Assembly (NCBI RefSeq): GCF_001661965.1 | Contig: NZ_LYWZ01000023.1 | Location: forward strand, 284,279 to 348,278 | Direction: 5' to 3' | DNA: 64,000 nucleotides | Source of the DNA: Croceicoccus mobilis | Lineage (GTDB): Bacteria > Pseudomonadota > Alphaproteobacteria > Sphingomonadales > Sphingomonadaceae | The notes under the pieces: model-generated | What the model was told of the DNA's origin: nothing | What the model saw: only the letters and a program-made list of their open reading frames with translations | Databases searched by the model: none | Part shown: piece by piece, positions 42,928 through 50,768 of the stretch | Layout of the letters: each line of letters starts with the position of its first letter | Numbering within the stretch: position 1 is the stretch's first letter | Made by a program: the position numbers and the translations under genes

Positions 42928-43707
42928 TCAGCCCGCGACCAGCGCGAAAACGCGCAGCGGGCTGCCCGAACCGTCGCGGATCTTCAGCGGCGCGCCCGCG
43001 ACGATCGCGCCCTTCGGCGGCAGCTGGTCGAGGTTTTCAAGACATTGCAGGCCATACAGCCCTGCACCGTGCAGGAGCGTGTGAGCGGGATAGGCAGGCT
43101 CCAGCAGATGGGCTTGCCCGGCATCGGTGCCGATGGTCTCCACGCCGAAACCGATCACCTTCCTTGCAATCATATATTCGACCGCGTCGGTGTCGGGACC
43201 GGGGGTGTGCGCCCCGTCCTCGCGCCGGTTGGTATAGGCGTCGGTCTCGCGCTTCGAGAAGTCGGTGCGGAAAAGCACCCAGCTGCCCTCCTCGATCTCG
43301 CCATGCTCGGCTTCCCATGCCTTGATGTGATCGGCTTTAAGCAGGAAATCGGCATCGGCAGCACATTCGGCCGAGAAATCGAGCACGCAGGCAGGCGCGA
43401 CCAGCTTCTGGAGCGGCGCCTTGTCGACGGTGTTGTCGGCAAGATCCTTGCCCGACACCCAGTGAACCGGCGAATCGAAATGGGTGCCGGTATGTTCGCC
43501 CACGGTGAAATTGTGCCAGTGCCACGCGACCCCGCGTTCGTCATAGCGCGAGATTTCCTCACGCGAGAAGGCCGCGGTCTGGCCAAAGGGTTCGGGCAGG
43601 ACCAGCAGCGGCGTGTCCTCACTCAACTCCTGCGTCAGGTCCACGATCCTGATCGCGCCTGCGGCGATGTCGGTGGCAAGGGCGGCAAGAACATCGGTGC
43701 TGGACAT
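42928..43707 (-). CDS. Cyclase-family (PF04199) metal-dependent hydrolase, KynB/isatin-hydrolase-like
   Basis: The 259-residue protein has the HTGTHFDSPVHW metal-binding motif of the cyclase family, preceded by IVDLTQELSEDTP and followed by DKAPLQKLVAPACVLDFSAE. Characterised members include kynurenine formamidase (KynB) and isatin hydrolase, both of which open an amide bond of an indole-derived compound. A cluster with iorAB and a 2-aminobenzoyl-CoA enzyme makes an indolic substrate attractive, but this is inference. It leads the minus-strand operon, starting 41 bases from the 26-base palindrome. The very long frame that continues upstream to 45384 is an antisense artefact. Confidence 0.85.
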   Translation of the reverse strand: MSSTDVLAALATDIAAGAIRIVDLTQELSEDTPLLVLPEPFGQTAAFSREEISRYDERGVAWHWHNFTVGEHTGTHFDSPVHWVSGKDLADNTVDKAPLQKLVAPACVLDFSAECAADADFLLKADHIKAWEAEHGEIEEGSWVLFRTDFSKRETDAYTNRREDGAHTPGPDTDAVEYMIARKVIGFGVETIGTDAGQAHLLEPAYPAHTLLHGAGLYGLQCLENLDQLPPKGAIVAGAPLKIRDGSGSPLRVFALVAG

Positions 43708-43747
43708 GACTTCTCCTATGCGTGCATCTGCAACACGAAACCTACCT

Positions 43748-43773
43748 ATTTTACTTGCATGTGCAAGTAAAAT
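43748..43773. promoter_or_regulatory. 26-base palindromic operator between the cyclase operon and marR
   Basis: Arms ATTTTACTTGCA (43748-43759) and TGCAAGTAAAAT (43762-43773) match perfectly around a TG centre. It is the most A+T-rich spot in the 108-base divergent promoter region and a clear candidate binding site for the adjacent MarR protein. The half-site TGCAAGTA recurs at 63084-63091, upstream of the monooxygenase/reductase operon. Confidence 0.85.
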
Positions 43774-43815
43774 ATTGCAGCTGCGAACAGGTGGCGAGGC
43801 CCGCTGCCGGAGACG

Positions 43816-44283
43816 ATGATGAGCGAAGACCTGCGCCCGATTGGCAATCCCGGCTCGGCCGACTTCAGGCTCGAAGCCTATCCGTTCTACCTCCTCAATC
43901 GCGCGGCGAGCCGCTATAATGTCGAGATCGAGGCCGCGCTTCGCGAGCTTGGCATCGATATTCCGACCTGGCGCGTGCTGATGATCCTTGGCGAAAAGGA
44001 GCCGCTGGCGATCGGGCAGGTCTCGCGCTCTGCGGTGATCAACCTGTCGACCATGATGCGCATCGTCGGCCGCATGGAAAAGGCAGGGCTGATCGTGGTG
44101 ACGCCCAGCGCCCATGACCGGCGGGTCAAGGAGATCGGCCTGACTGCGCTCGGCCGTGAAAAGCTGGCCGATGCGCGCAAGGTCACCGCCCCCCTCTACG
44201 AACGCATCATCACCGGGTTCAGCGCGGCGGATTTCGCCCGCCTGCTCGACCTGCTCGCCCGCCTGCACGATAATCTGGAATAG
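43816..44283 (+). CDS. MarR-family transcriptional regulator
   Basis: The 155-residue protein has the MarR winged helix fold: FYLLNRAASRYNVEIEAAL, WRVLMILGEKEPLAIGQVS, SAVINLSTMMRIVGRMEKAGLI, and the wing VVTPSAHDRRVKEIGLT. It is divergent from the cyclase-iorAB-OCD operon and shares a perfect 26-base palindrome with it, so it probably represses both. It is followed after 15 bases by the aminotransferase gene. An aromatic acid or CoA ester ligand is likely for this family, but not shown. Confidence 0.93.
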   Translation: MMSEDLRPIGNPGSADFRLEAYPFYLLNRAASRYNVEIEAALRELGIDIPTWRVLMILGEKEPLAIGQVSRSAVINLSTMMRIVGRMEKAGLIVVTPSAHDRRVKEIGLTALGREKLADARKVTAPLYERIITGFSAADFARLLDLLARLHDNLE

Positions 44284-44298
44284 GGCGGCAGGGATCCG

Positions 44299-45465
44299 AT
44301 GACCGGCAACGCAGACTTGCGCCAGATCGCCACCGAACTGCCCGGATCGCTGATCCGGCGGCTGGCCAATGCCAATATGGGGCGCAGCGATGTCATCCCG
44401 CTCTGGTTCGGGGAAAGCGATCTCGCCACCGATCCCGCAATCGCGGCGGCGGCGGCTGAAAGCCTTGGCCGGGGCGAGACTTTCTATGGCCCCAATCTCG
44501 GCCTGCCTGAATTGCGCAAGGCGCTGGCCGAATATCAGCAGCGCATCTTCGCCACGCAGGCCGGTTTCGCGAATATCGCGGTCACAAGCTCGGGCCTCAA
44601 TGCGCTGCTGCTGGTGCTCTCGGCACTGGTCGATCCGGGGGACGAGGTGGTCGTCCCCGTCCCCGCGTGGCCCAATCTCGTCGCCATGCCAAAGGTGTTG
44701 AGCGCCAGTGTGCGCGAAGTGCCGATCACGCTGGAAGCAGGCCGGTTCGCCCTGCCGCTGCAGCGCCTGCTCGACGCGTGCGGGCCACGGACGAAAGTCG
44801 TGATCCTCAACAGCCCCGGCAATCCGACCGGCTGGCGCCTGCCCCCTGCCGAGATGGCGCAGCTGGTCGCGGAACTCGACCGGCGCGGCATCTGGCTCTT
44901 GGCTGACGAGGTCTATTCGCGGATCCTGCCCGCGGGCGTGGCCCCGGCCTCTTTCGTGGAGCATTTCGACGAGGACCGCCGGATCGTCACCGTTAACAGC
45001 TTTTCGAAAAGCTGGGCGATGACAGGCTGGCGGCTTGGCTGGATCACCGCGCCGCGCCGTCTGGTCGAGGTGCTGGAGCGGCTGATCGAATTCAACACTT
45101 CCTGCGCCCCGACCTTTGTCCAGCGCGCCGGGATCGTGGCCCTTGGCCCGGTGGGAGAGGCGTTTCTGGCGAGCCAAACCGCACGGCTGGACACAGCGCG
45201 CCTTGCTGCGCTGGAGGTCTTGGCAGACGAGGAGCGCATCACCGTGCCGCATTGCGACGGCGCATTTTACCTCTTCCCCCGGATCGAGGGGATGGACGAC
45301 AGCGTCGCGCTGGCCGAGCGGGCCATTGAAAACGGTGTCGGCGTCGCGCCGGGCGCAGCCTTTGGCGCAGGCGGCGAAGAGCATCTGCGCCTGTGTTTCG
45401 CCCGCGATCCAGCACAGGTGCGCGAGGCGATCCAGCGCCTTGTCAGAACCGTGCGTGAGATTTGA
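44299..45465 (+). CDS. Class I/II pyridoxal-phosphate aminotransferase
   Basis: The 388-residue fold type I aminotransferase shows NSPGNPTG (PLP Asn region), DEVYSRI (Asp pairing the pyridine N), SFSKSWAMTGWRLGW (Schiff-base lysine), and the substrate-carboxylate arginine in LRLCFARDP. It probably converts an aromatic amino acid to the 2-oxo acid used by IorAB, judging by place: it follows marR on the plus strand, divergent from the iorAB operon. The exact amino acid cannot be told. Confidence 0.92.
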   Translation: MTGNADLRQIATELPGSLIRRLANANMGRSDVIPLWFGESDLATDPAIAAAAAESLGRGETFYGPNLGLPELRKALAEYQQRIFATQAGFANIAVTSSGLNALLLVLSALVDPGDEVVVPVPAWPNLVAMPKVLSASVREVPITLEAGRFALPLQRLLDACGPRTKVVILNSPGNPTGWRLPPAEMAQLVAELDRRGIWLLADEVYSRILPAGVAPASFVEHFDEDRRIVTVNSFSKSWAMTGWRLGWITAPRRLVEVLERLIEFNTSCAPTFVQRAGIVALGPVGEAFLASQTARLDTARLAALEVLADEERITVPHCDGAFYLFPRIEGMDDSVALAERAIENGVGVAPGAAFGAGGEEHLRLCFARDPAQVREAIQRLVRTVREI

Positions 45466-45506
45466 TCGTGCAGGCGGCTTGACGGCCAGCTCCGCACCCT
45501 CCAGGT

Positions 45507-45518
45507 ATTGGATCCAAT
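45507..45518. promoter_or_regulatory. VanO-type palindrome upstream of the RidA-like gene
   Basis: ATTGGATCCAAT is a perfect 12-base palindrome, identical to the operator reported for Caulobacter VanR, a GntR/FCD regulator. A near-copy lies at 52898-52909. The GntR/FCD gene of this module at 45939 is the natural binder. Confidence 0.8.
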
Positions 45519-45539
45519 TTTTGACAACGAACGGATTCC

Positions 45540-45923
45540 ATCATCAAACGCATATCATCAGGTTCACGCTTCGAGACATTGGCCGCCTATTGCCGCGCCG
45601 TGGTCGAGGGGGACTACATCCATGTTTCCGGCACAGTCGGCGCTGACCCGGAAACAGGCGAGATGCCCGAAGATGCGGGCCTGCAGGCGCGCAATATCTT
45701 CCGTATTGTCAAACCGGTGCTTGAAGAAAACGGCAGCGGCATCGACCTTGTCATCCGCAACCGCGTCTTCCTGACCGATATCGAACATCTTCAGGCCGTG
45801 GCCGAAGTCCTGCGCGAAAATTTCGCCGATAACCCGCCAGCCAACACGACCCTGCTGACCGGCATTCCCGCGCCGGGCGCAAAGGTCGAGATCGAGATCA
45901 CGGCAAAACGCCGCGACGCGTGA
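45540..45923 (+). CDS. RidA-family protein without a standard start codon
   Basis: The product is a RidA-fold protein of about 127 residues: IKRISSGSRFETLAAYCRAV, VSGTVGADPETGE, QARNIFRIVKPVLEENGSG, and AKVEIEITAKRR. The family normally begins M-I-K-R here, but position 45540 is ATC (ATC ATC AAA CGC), and an in-frame TGA lies only six codons upstream, so there is no ATG, GTG or TTG in front of the conserved N-terminus. Either ATC is used as a rare start, translation starts at TTG 45579 (loss of 13 residues and the first strand), or the gene is newly damaged. PANTTLLTG replaces the PARS motif, so the catalytic Arg105 is absent. Confidence 0.7.
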   Translation: MIKRISSGSRFETLAAYCRAVVEGDYIHVSGTVGADPETGEMPEDAGLQARNIFRIVKPVLEENGSGIDLVIRNRVFLTDIEHLQAVAEVLRENFADNPPANTTLLTGIPAPGAKVEIEITAKRRDA

Positions 45924-45938
45924 CGGAAAAGACCGGTG

Positions 45939-46670
45939 CTAGCCCTTGGCCTTGTCAGCCTTATCGGCCGGGGCGGCATCGTTGAACCCGATGGTGCGGC
46001 GAAGGTCCTGCGCGTTCCAGCTGATATGTTCGCGCAGCGCCTCAATCGCGCCGTCCTCGTCGCCCTCCTCGATCAGATCGAGGATGCGCTGATGTTCGGC
46101 GTCGCTTTCCTTTTGCGTTTCGTTGGACAGAAAACGCTGAACCTTGAGATAGCGGTCCGCCCTTACCAGCAGGTTCTCAAGAATCTGCAAGGACAAGGGC
46201 CGCCCGGCAAGACCATATAGCGTATAGTGGAACTGCATGTTCAGTCCCGCCCATTCGCCCATGTCATCGGTGACCCGTGATTTATCGACCACTTCGCGCA
46301 GGCTGGCGATCACCTCTGGCGTGATATTGGAAAAGGCTGTGCGCAGCAGATAGGGCTCTATCATGCCGCGCATCTCGTAGATTTCCTCGATCTCGCTCAG
46401 CGAGAGCTTGGGGATCAAAGCGCCGCGGTATTTTTCGCGGATGACCAGACCTTCGGCTTCCAGCTGGGCCAGCGCCTCGCGCACGGGAATACGGCTGACG
46501 CCCAGTTCCTGCGCGATCATTTCCTGGCGGATATACTGGTCTTCGGCGTAATGGCCCGACAGGATGCGATCGCGCAATATGCGCGCGACATCGACCGCAG
46601 TGGTGCTGCGGACCAGCTTGCTGCTTTCCGCCAAGGTGGAACTATCAGGCAAGGCCGAGCCGTCAGCCAA
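45939..46670 (-). CDS. GntR-family (FCD/VanR-like) transcriptional regulator
   Basis: The protein has an N-terminal GntR winged helix (ARILRDRILSGHYAEDQYIR, QEMIAQELGVSRIPVREALAQLEAEGLV) and a C-terminal FCD domain (IEEIYEMRGMIEPYLLRTA, DMGEWAGLNMQFHYTLYGLAG, EHQRILDLIEEGDEDGAIEALREHI). The longest version is 243 residues from TTG 46670; there is no in-frame ATG near, and the start overlaps the amidohydrolase stop. It is the last gene of the hyuA-hyuB-MFS-amidohydrolase unit, and two VanO-like palindromes in the module are its probable targets. Confidence 0.92.
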   Translation of the reverse strand: MADGSALPDSSTLAESSKLVRSTTAVDVARILRDRILSGHYAEDQYIRQEMIAQELGVSRIPVREALAQLEAEGLVIREKYRGALIPKLSLSEIEEIYEMRGMIEPYLLRTAFSNITPEVIASLREVVDKSRVTDDMGEWAGLNMQFHYTLYGLAGRPLSLQILENLLVRADRYLKVQRFLSNETQKESDAEHQRILDLIEEGDEDGAIEALREHISWNAQDLRRTIGFNDAAPADKADKAKG

Positions 46671-47922
46671 TATCTTGCTTGTGAAAGCGACCGTCCTTCA
46701 TGATGGCGACGATAGCGTTGTAACGGGTTTCTAGCAACTCGATCCGCTCATCCGGATTGCCGTCTATCACCAATAAATCGGCCAGCGCACCCGGCGCGAT
46801 ACAGCCCAGCTTACCGCCCTGCCCCAGGATTTCGGCGTTGATCGATGTGGCCGACTTCAGGATCTCCATCGCGGGCAGGACGTCGGCGCGCAGCTTGAAC
46901 TCCTTGGACTGCGCCTCGATCATCTCGCCCATGAGATCGGTGCCGAATCCCATGGTGGCCCCCGCCTCGCGGCAGATGCCCAGCATGTTGGCGCCCGCTT
47001 CGTTCACTTCGGCCAGCTTGCGCTTTACTTCAGGGCGCAGGCCATAGAAATCGGCATTGTCCGCGCTTTCGCGATAGCAGATCAGCGTAGGCACGATGAA
47101 CGCGTTCTTCTCGGCCGCCAGCTGCGCGGTCTCAAGGTCGATGAAATTACCGTGCTCGATCGTGCGAACGCCGCCTTCCAATGCGTTGCGGGTGCTCTTG
47201 GCAGTGTAGCTGTGCGCCGCGACATAAGTGCCGCGCGCACTCGCCTCGGCCACGGCGGCGCGGATTTCGTCCATCTGGTACTGCGTGTGGTCAAGCGCGT
47301 CATGCGGGCTGCCGACACCGCCCGACACCATGATCTTCAGATGGTCGGCACCCTTGCGCAGTTCCTCGCGCGCGCTGTGCTGCACCTGGTCGGGGCCGTC
47401 AGCCAGCCGGGTCATGATGTCGAGCGCGGAGGTGCAGGCGCAGGGGATCGATTCATCGGTGATGAAGCGATGGTCGCCATGCCCGCCCGTCTGGCTGAGC
47501 GCGCGGCCCGAGACATAGAGCCGCGGCCCTTCGACCAGCCCCAGTTCGATCGCGGTCTTCATCCCCCAGTCGCCGCCTGCGACATCGCGCACGGTGGTAA
47601 AGCCGCGCATCAGCATGTCGCGCACCCGGTGGATGGCATGCGCCATCATCAGCGTGTGCGGCATGCCGCGTTCCTTGTCGGAATTGAGATGCACCGAATA
47701 GACGTGGACATGGGCGTCGATCAGGCCGGGCATCACCGTCTTGCCCTTCAGGTCGATAATTTGCGCGCCCTCTGCCGTGATCGGCACGTCGGACACTTCG
47801 CGGATCTCGTTCCCGTCGACAAGGATATGCATGTCCTCGCGCACGGTGTCAGACACACCGTCGATCAGGCGGCAATTAGCGAAAACGATCATGGGGGAAG
47901 CTCCGTCGGTATCGTGTGTCAT
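46663..47922 (-). CDS. Metal-dependent amidohydrolase (Xaa-Pro dipeptidase-like branch)
   Basis: The 419-residue protein belongs to the amidohydrolase superfamily: VMPGLIDAHVHVYS (first metal-binding HxH), HLKIMVSGGVGSP (bridging carbamylated lysine), AAHSYT and IEHGNFID (metal histidines), and FGTDLMGEM (catalytic aspartate). Relatives hydrolyse Xaa-Pro or Xaa-Arg dipeptides, N-acyl amino acids and lactones. Start ATG 47922 overlaps the MFS stop (ATGA); ATG 47892 with GGAG nine bases upstream is an alternative. Beside a hydantoinase pair and MFS transporter it fits hydrolysis of an N-acylated or ring-opened amino acid. Confidence 0.9.
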   Translation of the reverse strand: MTHDTDGASPMIVFANCRLIDGVSDTVREDMHILVDGNEIREVSDVPITAEGAQIIDLKGKTVMPGLIDAHVHVYSVHLNSDKERGMPHTLMMAHAIHRVRDMLMRGFTTVRDVAGGDWGMKTAIELGLVEGPRLYVSGRALSQTGGHGDHRFITDESIPCACTSALDIMTRLADGPDQVQHSAREELRKGADHLKIMVSGGVGSPHDALDHTQYQMDEIRAAVAEASARGTYVAAHSYTAKSTRNALEGGVRTIEHGNFIDLETAQLAAEKNAFIVPTLICYRESADNADFYGLRPEVKRKLAEVNEAGANMLGICREAGATMGFGTDLMGEMIEAQSKEFKLRADVLPAMEILKSATSINAEILGQGGKLGCIAPGALADLLVIDGNPDERIELLETRYNAIVAIMKDGRFHKQDIG

Positions 47923-49121
47923 GCCGCGGTGGCCGCGGCGGCGCGGCCGTGGCGATTGGCCAGCGGCGCGATGGCGATGATGATGATGGTGAAAATGACG
48001 AAATGGATGAACGCTGCCCAGGTCAGGCCCGACCAGCTGGCGCTTTCAAGGCTGACGCCCCCGACCCACGCGCCCAGCGAACTGCCTGCCGTCATCGCGG
48101 CCGACGATGCCGCCGCCAATCGTCCCGCCGGATCGGCCAGCGAAAGAACGCCCATCACATAGGGGGTGATGAACAGCGACAGCAGCATGAAGGCAGGCAC
48201 CGCGATGGAAAACGCCTGGCTGGTCGCCACAAAACCGATGACGAACACGGCCACGACCTTGAGCACGATGGCACCGATCATCGGCACACCATAGCCAAAG
48301 CGCGTGTCGAGCATGCGCACCAGCCCCGGTCCCGCGATGGTCAGGAATGCCGATAGCGAAAGCACGGCCCCGATCTCGGTAATGTCCATCCCGTCGCGTG
48401 CGCCAATGCGTTCGATGAAGGTCCAGATGACATTATGGCCCGACCACAGGATGATCAGCGCGGCAAATGCAAGGAAGCCAAACAGGGGCAGGCTTCGCAA
48501 AGACAGGCCGGTAAGTTCGCTCGAAGTCAGCCGCTCTGCCGGAAAGCCGACCATGAAGATCGCGCCGATAACGGCCACGATCCCCATCGACACGAATGCT
48601 CCGCCGGCCCCGTCCCACTGGATCGCGAAAGGCACGGCCAGGTAGAATGCAGCGGAAAACAGGGCATAGACGATGTTAAGCAGTGCAAAGGCCCGCGTCG
48701 GGCGCGACGATCCGGCGGCAAGGCTGAAGGCGATTGCCACCACCAGCCCCTTGCCAAGACCGCACAGCATGCGCGCCGCGATCAACTCGATCTCTGTCGA
48801 GGAGAAGGCCGAGGCGAAATTGCCCGCGACCAGCAGCACGATCCCGATCGCCGCTGTCAGCCGGGTCGGGAATTTCTGGATGCGCAGCGCCACCAGCAGC
48901 GAAACCGCAGCCACCGCCATGAATTCGAACGAACCGATCCGGCCAGCAGCCGCTTCGGAAAGGCCCAGATCGTCGATGACCGCCCCCACCCAAAGCGGCA
49001 TCACCATTTGCGAGGAAAAGGCGCTGCAAACGACGACCAGCAGGGATACCCACTGAAAGCGCGTGAAATCCGTGGCTTCGGCGGCGGGGCCAGTGCTGGG
49101 TCCGGTGGGGGCTGCTGGCAT
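47919..49121 (-). CDS. Major facilitator superfamily transporter
   Basis: The 400-residue protein has twelve predicted transmembrane helices in two halves (FQWVSLLVVVCSAFSSQMVM... and IGAIVLKVVAVFVIGFVATS...), and a conserved AGRIGSFEFMAVAAVSLLVALRIQKFP between TM2 and TM3. It probably carries the substrate or a product of the hydantoinase/amidohydrolase pathway across the inner membrane. It is coupled to the amidohydrolase gene by a four-base overlap and lies three bases after hyuB. Confidence 0.88.
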   Translation of the reverse strand: MPAAPTGPSTGPAAEATDFTRFQWVSLLVVVCSAFSSQMVMPLWVGAVIDDLGLSEAAAGRIGSFEFMAVAAVSLLVALRIQKFPTRLTAAIGIVLLVAGNFASAFSSTEIELIAARMLCGLGKGLVVAIAFSLAAGSSRPTRAFALLNIVYALFSAAFYLAVPFAIQWDGAGGAFVSMGIVAVIGAIFMVGFPAERLTSSELTGLSLRSLPLFGFLAFAALIILWSGHNVIWTFIERIGARDGMDITEIGAVLSLSAFLTIAGPGLVRMLDTRFGYGVPMIGAIVLKVVAVFVIGFVATSQAFSIAVPAFMLLSLFITPYVMGVLSLADPAGRLAAASSAAMTAGSSLGAWVGGVSLESASWSGLTWAAFIHFVIFTIIIIAIAPLANRHGRAAAATAA

Positions 49122-49124
49122 CGC

Positions 49125-50768
49125 TCAGCCTGCCTTTGCGACAATGCCGTCGGCGATGTCGGCGGCCTGCGCCTCGGCGCTGCGTTCGCTGGCCGGGCCA
49201 TAGCCGCCGCCGCCGCCGGTTTCGGCGGTGAAACGGTCGCCAGTGCCCAGCGGCAATTGCTCTGCCTTGCGCACGACAAAGCCCTCGGGATGCTCAGCAT
49301 TGACGACGGTGACGACGGGGCTCGAGCCGTCCTCGCCGCCGAACAGGCCCCACTCGGGCGTTTTCGCGCGATCGAAATGCAACGTCACGGTCATGGGGGC
49401 GAGCGCCTCATACTCCTTGACGCAATTCTGCCCGCCACGGAACTTGCCAGCACCACCGCTGCCCGCGCCCAGTTCAAGGCGGCGGATCCGCACCGGAGCG
49501 CGATGCTCCAGCGTCTCGACGGGCATATTGCGGAAATCGCCTGCGGCAGAGTGGATGACCGCGCTCGGGCCATCACCCTTTGCGCTGGCACCCCAGCCGC
49601 CATCCAGCGCCTCGCCGCTGGTGAAATGCTTGCCGCTGCGCGGGTCCATGCCCATCAGGAACACGTTCCAGCTATCTCCCGGCAGTCCGGCCGCCACGTC
49701 ATCGGGCAGCACGTCGGACAGCGCCTTGATAATCAGGTCGATCAGCAGCATCACCGGATGCGGGCGCATGCACGGCGCGGGCGCTTCGGCAGCATAGATC
49801 GAACCGCTTTCGGCCTTCACCTCCATCGCGCGGAAACTGCCATCGTTGATGTCGGGCTCGGCTTCGGGATACAGCAGGGCCAGCGCCAGCCGCACGGCAG
49901 ACACAGTGTTGGCAAAACCGGTGTTGAGATTGCCCGGCCGCTGCTTCGACGATCCATGCGTATCGACCAGCATGGTGTCGCCCTTGATGGTAACGGTCAC
50001 CTTCGCCTCGACCGGATCGTCGGTAACGCCATCGTCGTCCGAACAGCCCTCTGCCGTATAGACGCCATCGGGGATGGAGGAGATGAAGGCGCGGAATTTC
50101 CGGTCGGTGGTGTCGAAGATCTGGTCGGCGCAGGCCTCGATCACGTCGCGGCCAAATCGTTTTTTCAGCCAGATCATCCGGTCGCTGCCCAGCCGGATCG
50201 CGGCCAGCTGCGCCTTAAGGTCGCCCATCAACGTGCGCGGCACGCGGCTATTGAGGCAAAGGAGATCGATGACGTCGCGCACGAATTCGCCGCCCTCGAC
50301 GATCCGCGTCGGCCCCCAGCGCACGCCTTCCTGAAAGATGTTGCGGCTGTTGACGGGAAAGCCCGGTTCGGCGGTGCCAATGTCGGCCCAGTGGGCACGG
50401 ATGGCGATGAAGCCCAACACTTCTTCTTCATCCGCGATCACGCCGATCACGTCGACATCGTTGAGATGGCCGCCGGTGATGAACGTGTCGTTCACGGTAA
50501 ACACATCGCCTGCGCGCAGGTTTTCCAGCCCGTAACGTTCAATCGTCGCCTTCAGCCCTGCGTCCAGTCCGCCGGTAAACAGCGGAAGGCCCGCATATTG
50601 GCCCAAAAGGCGGGCATGGCGATCAAATAGCGCGATGCCATAATCATGCGCCTCATAGATGATCGGCGAATAGGCCGAACGCGCGATCATCGCGCTCATG
50701 TCGTCGGCGATCGCGTTATAGGCGTTGCGGATGACTTCGCTGGTGATAGGGTCGATGCGGGCGGTCAC
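49125..50768 (-). CDS. hyuB: Hydantoinase/oxoprolinase B-type subunit
   Basis: The 547-residue protein is an HyuB-family subunit: IDPITSEVIRNAYNAIADDM at the N-terminus, SPIIYEAHDYGIALFD, DVFTVNDTFITGGHLNDVDVI, NLNTGFANTVSAVRLAL, and the C-terminal GGGGGYGPASERS. With HyuA it makes an ATP-dependent enzyme that opens a cyclic amide such as a hydantoin, 5-oxoproline or, in anaerobic indoleacetate degraders, an oxindole. The GTG start at 50768 overlaps the hyuA TGA (GTGA). The longer frame to 50873 lies inside hyuA and is not used. Confidence 0.92.
   Translation of the reverse strand: MTARIDPITSEVIRNAYNAIADDMSAMIARSAYSPIIYEAHDYGIALFDRHARLLGQYAGLPLFTGGLDAGLKATIERYGLENLRAGDVFTVNDTFITGGHLNDVDVIGVIADEEEVLGFIAIRAHWADIGTAEPGFPVNSRNIFQEGVRWGPTRIVEGGEFVRDVIDLLCLNSRVPRTLMGDLKAQLAAIRLGSDRMIWLKKRFGRDVIEACADQIFDTTDRKFRAFISSIPDGVYTAEGCSDDDGVTDDPVEAKVTVTIKGDTMLVDTHGSSKQRPGNLNTGFANTVSAVRLALALLYPEAEPDINDGSFRAMEVKAESGSIYAAEAPAPCMRPHPVMLLIDLIIKALSDVLPDDVAAGLPGDSWNVFLMGMDPRSGKHFTSGEALDGGWGASAKGDGPSAVIHSAAGDFRNMPVETLEHRAPVRIRRLELGAGSGGAGKFRGGQNCVKEYEALAPMTVTLHFDRAKTPEWGLFGGEDGSSPVVTVVNAEHPEGFVVRKAEQLPLGTGDRFTAETGGGGGYGPASERSAEAQAADIADGIVAKAG

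Noticed and set aside
42928..45384. Very long minus-strand open frame (818 codons) covering the aminotransferase and marR
   Set aside because: Only the last 259 codons are the cyclase-family gene; the rest is antisense to well-supported genes, a common effect of high GC content.
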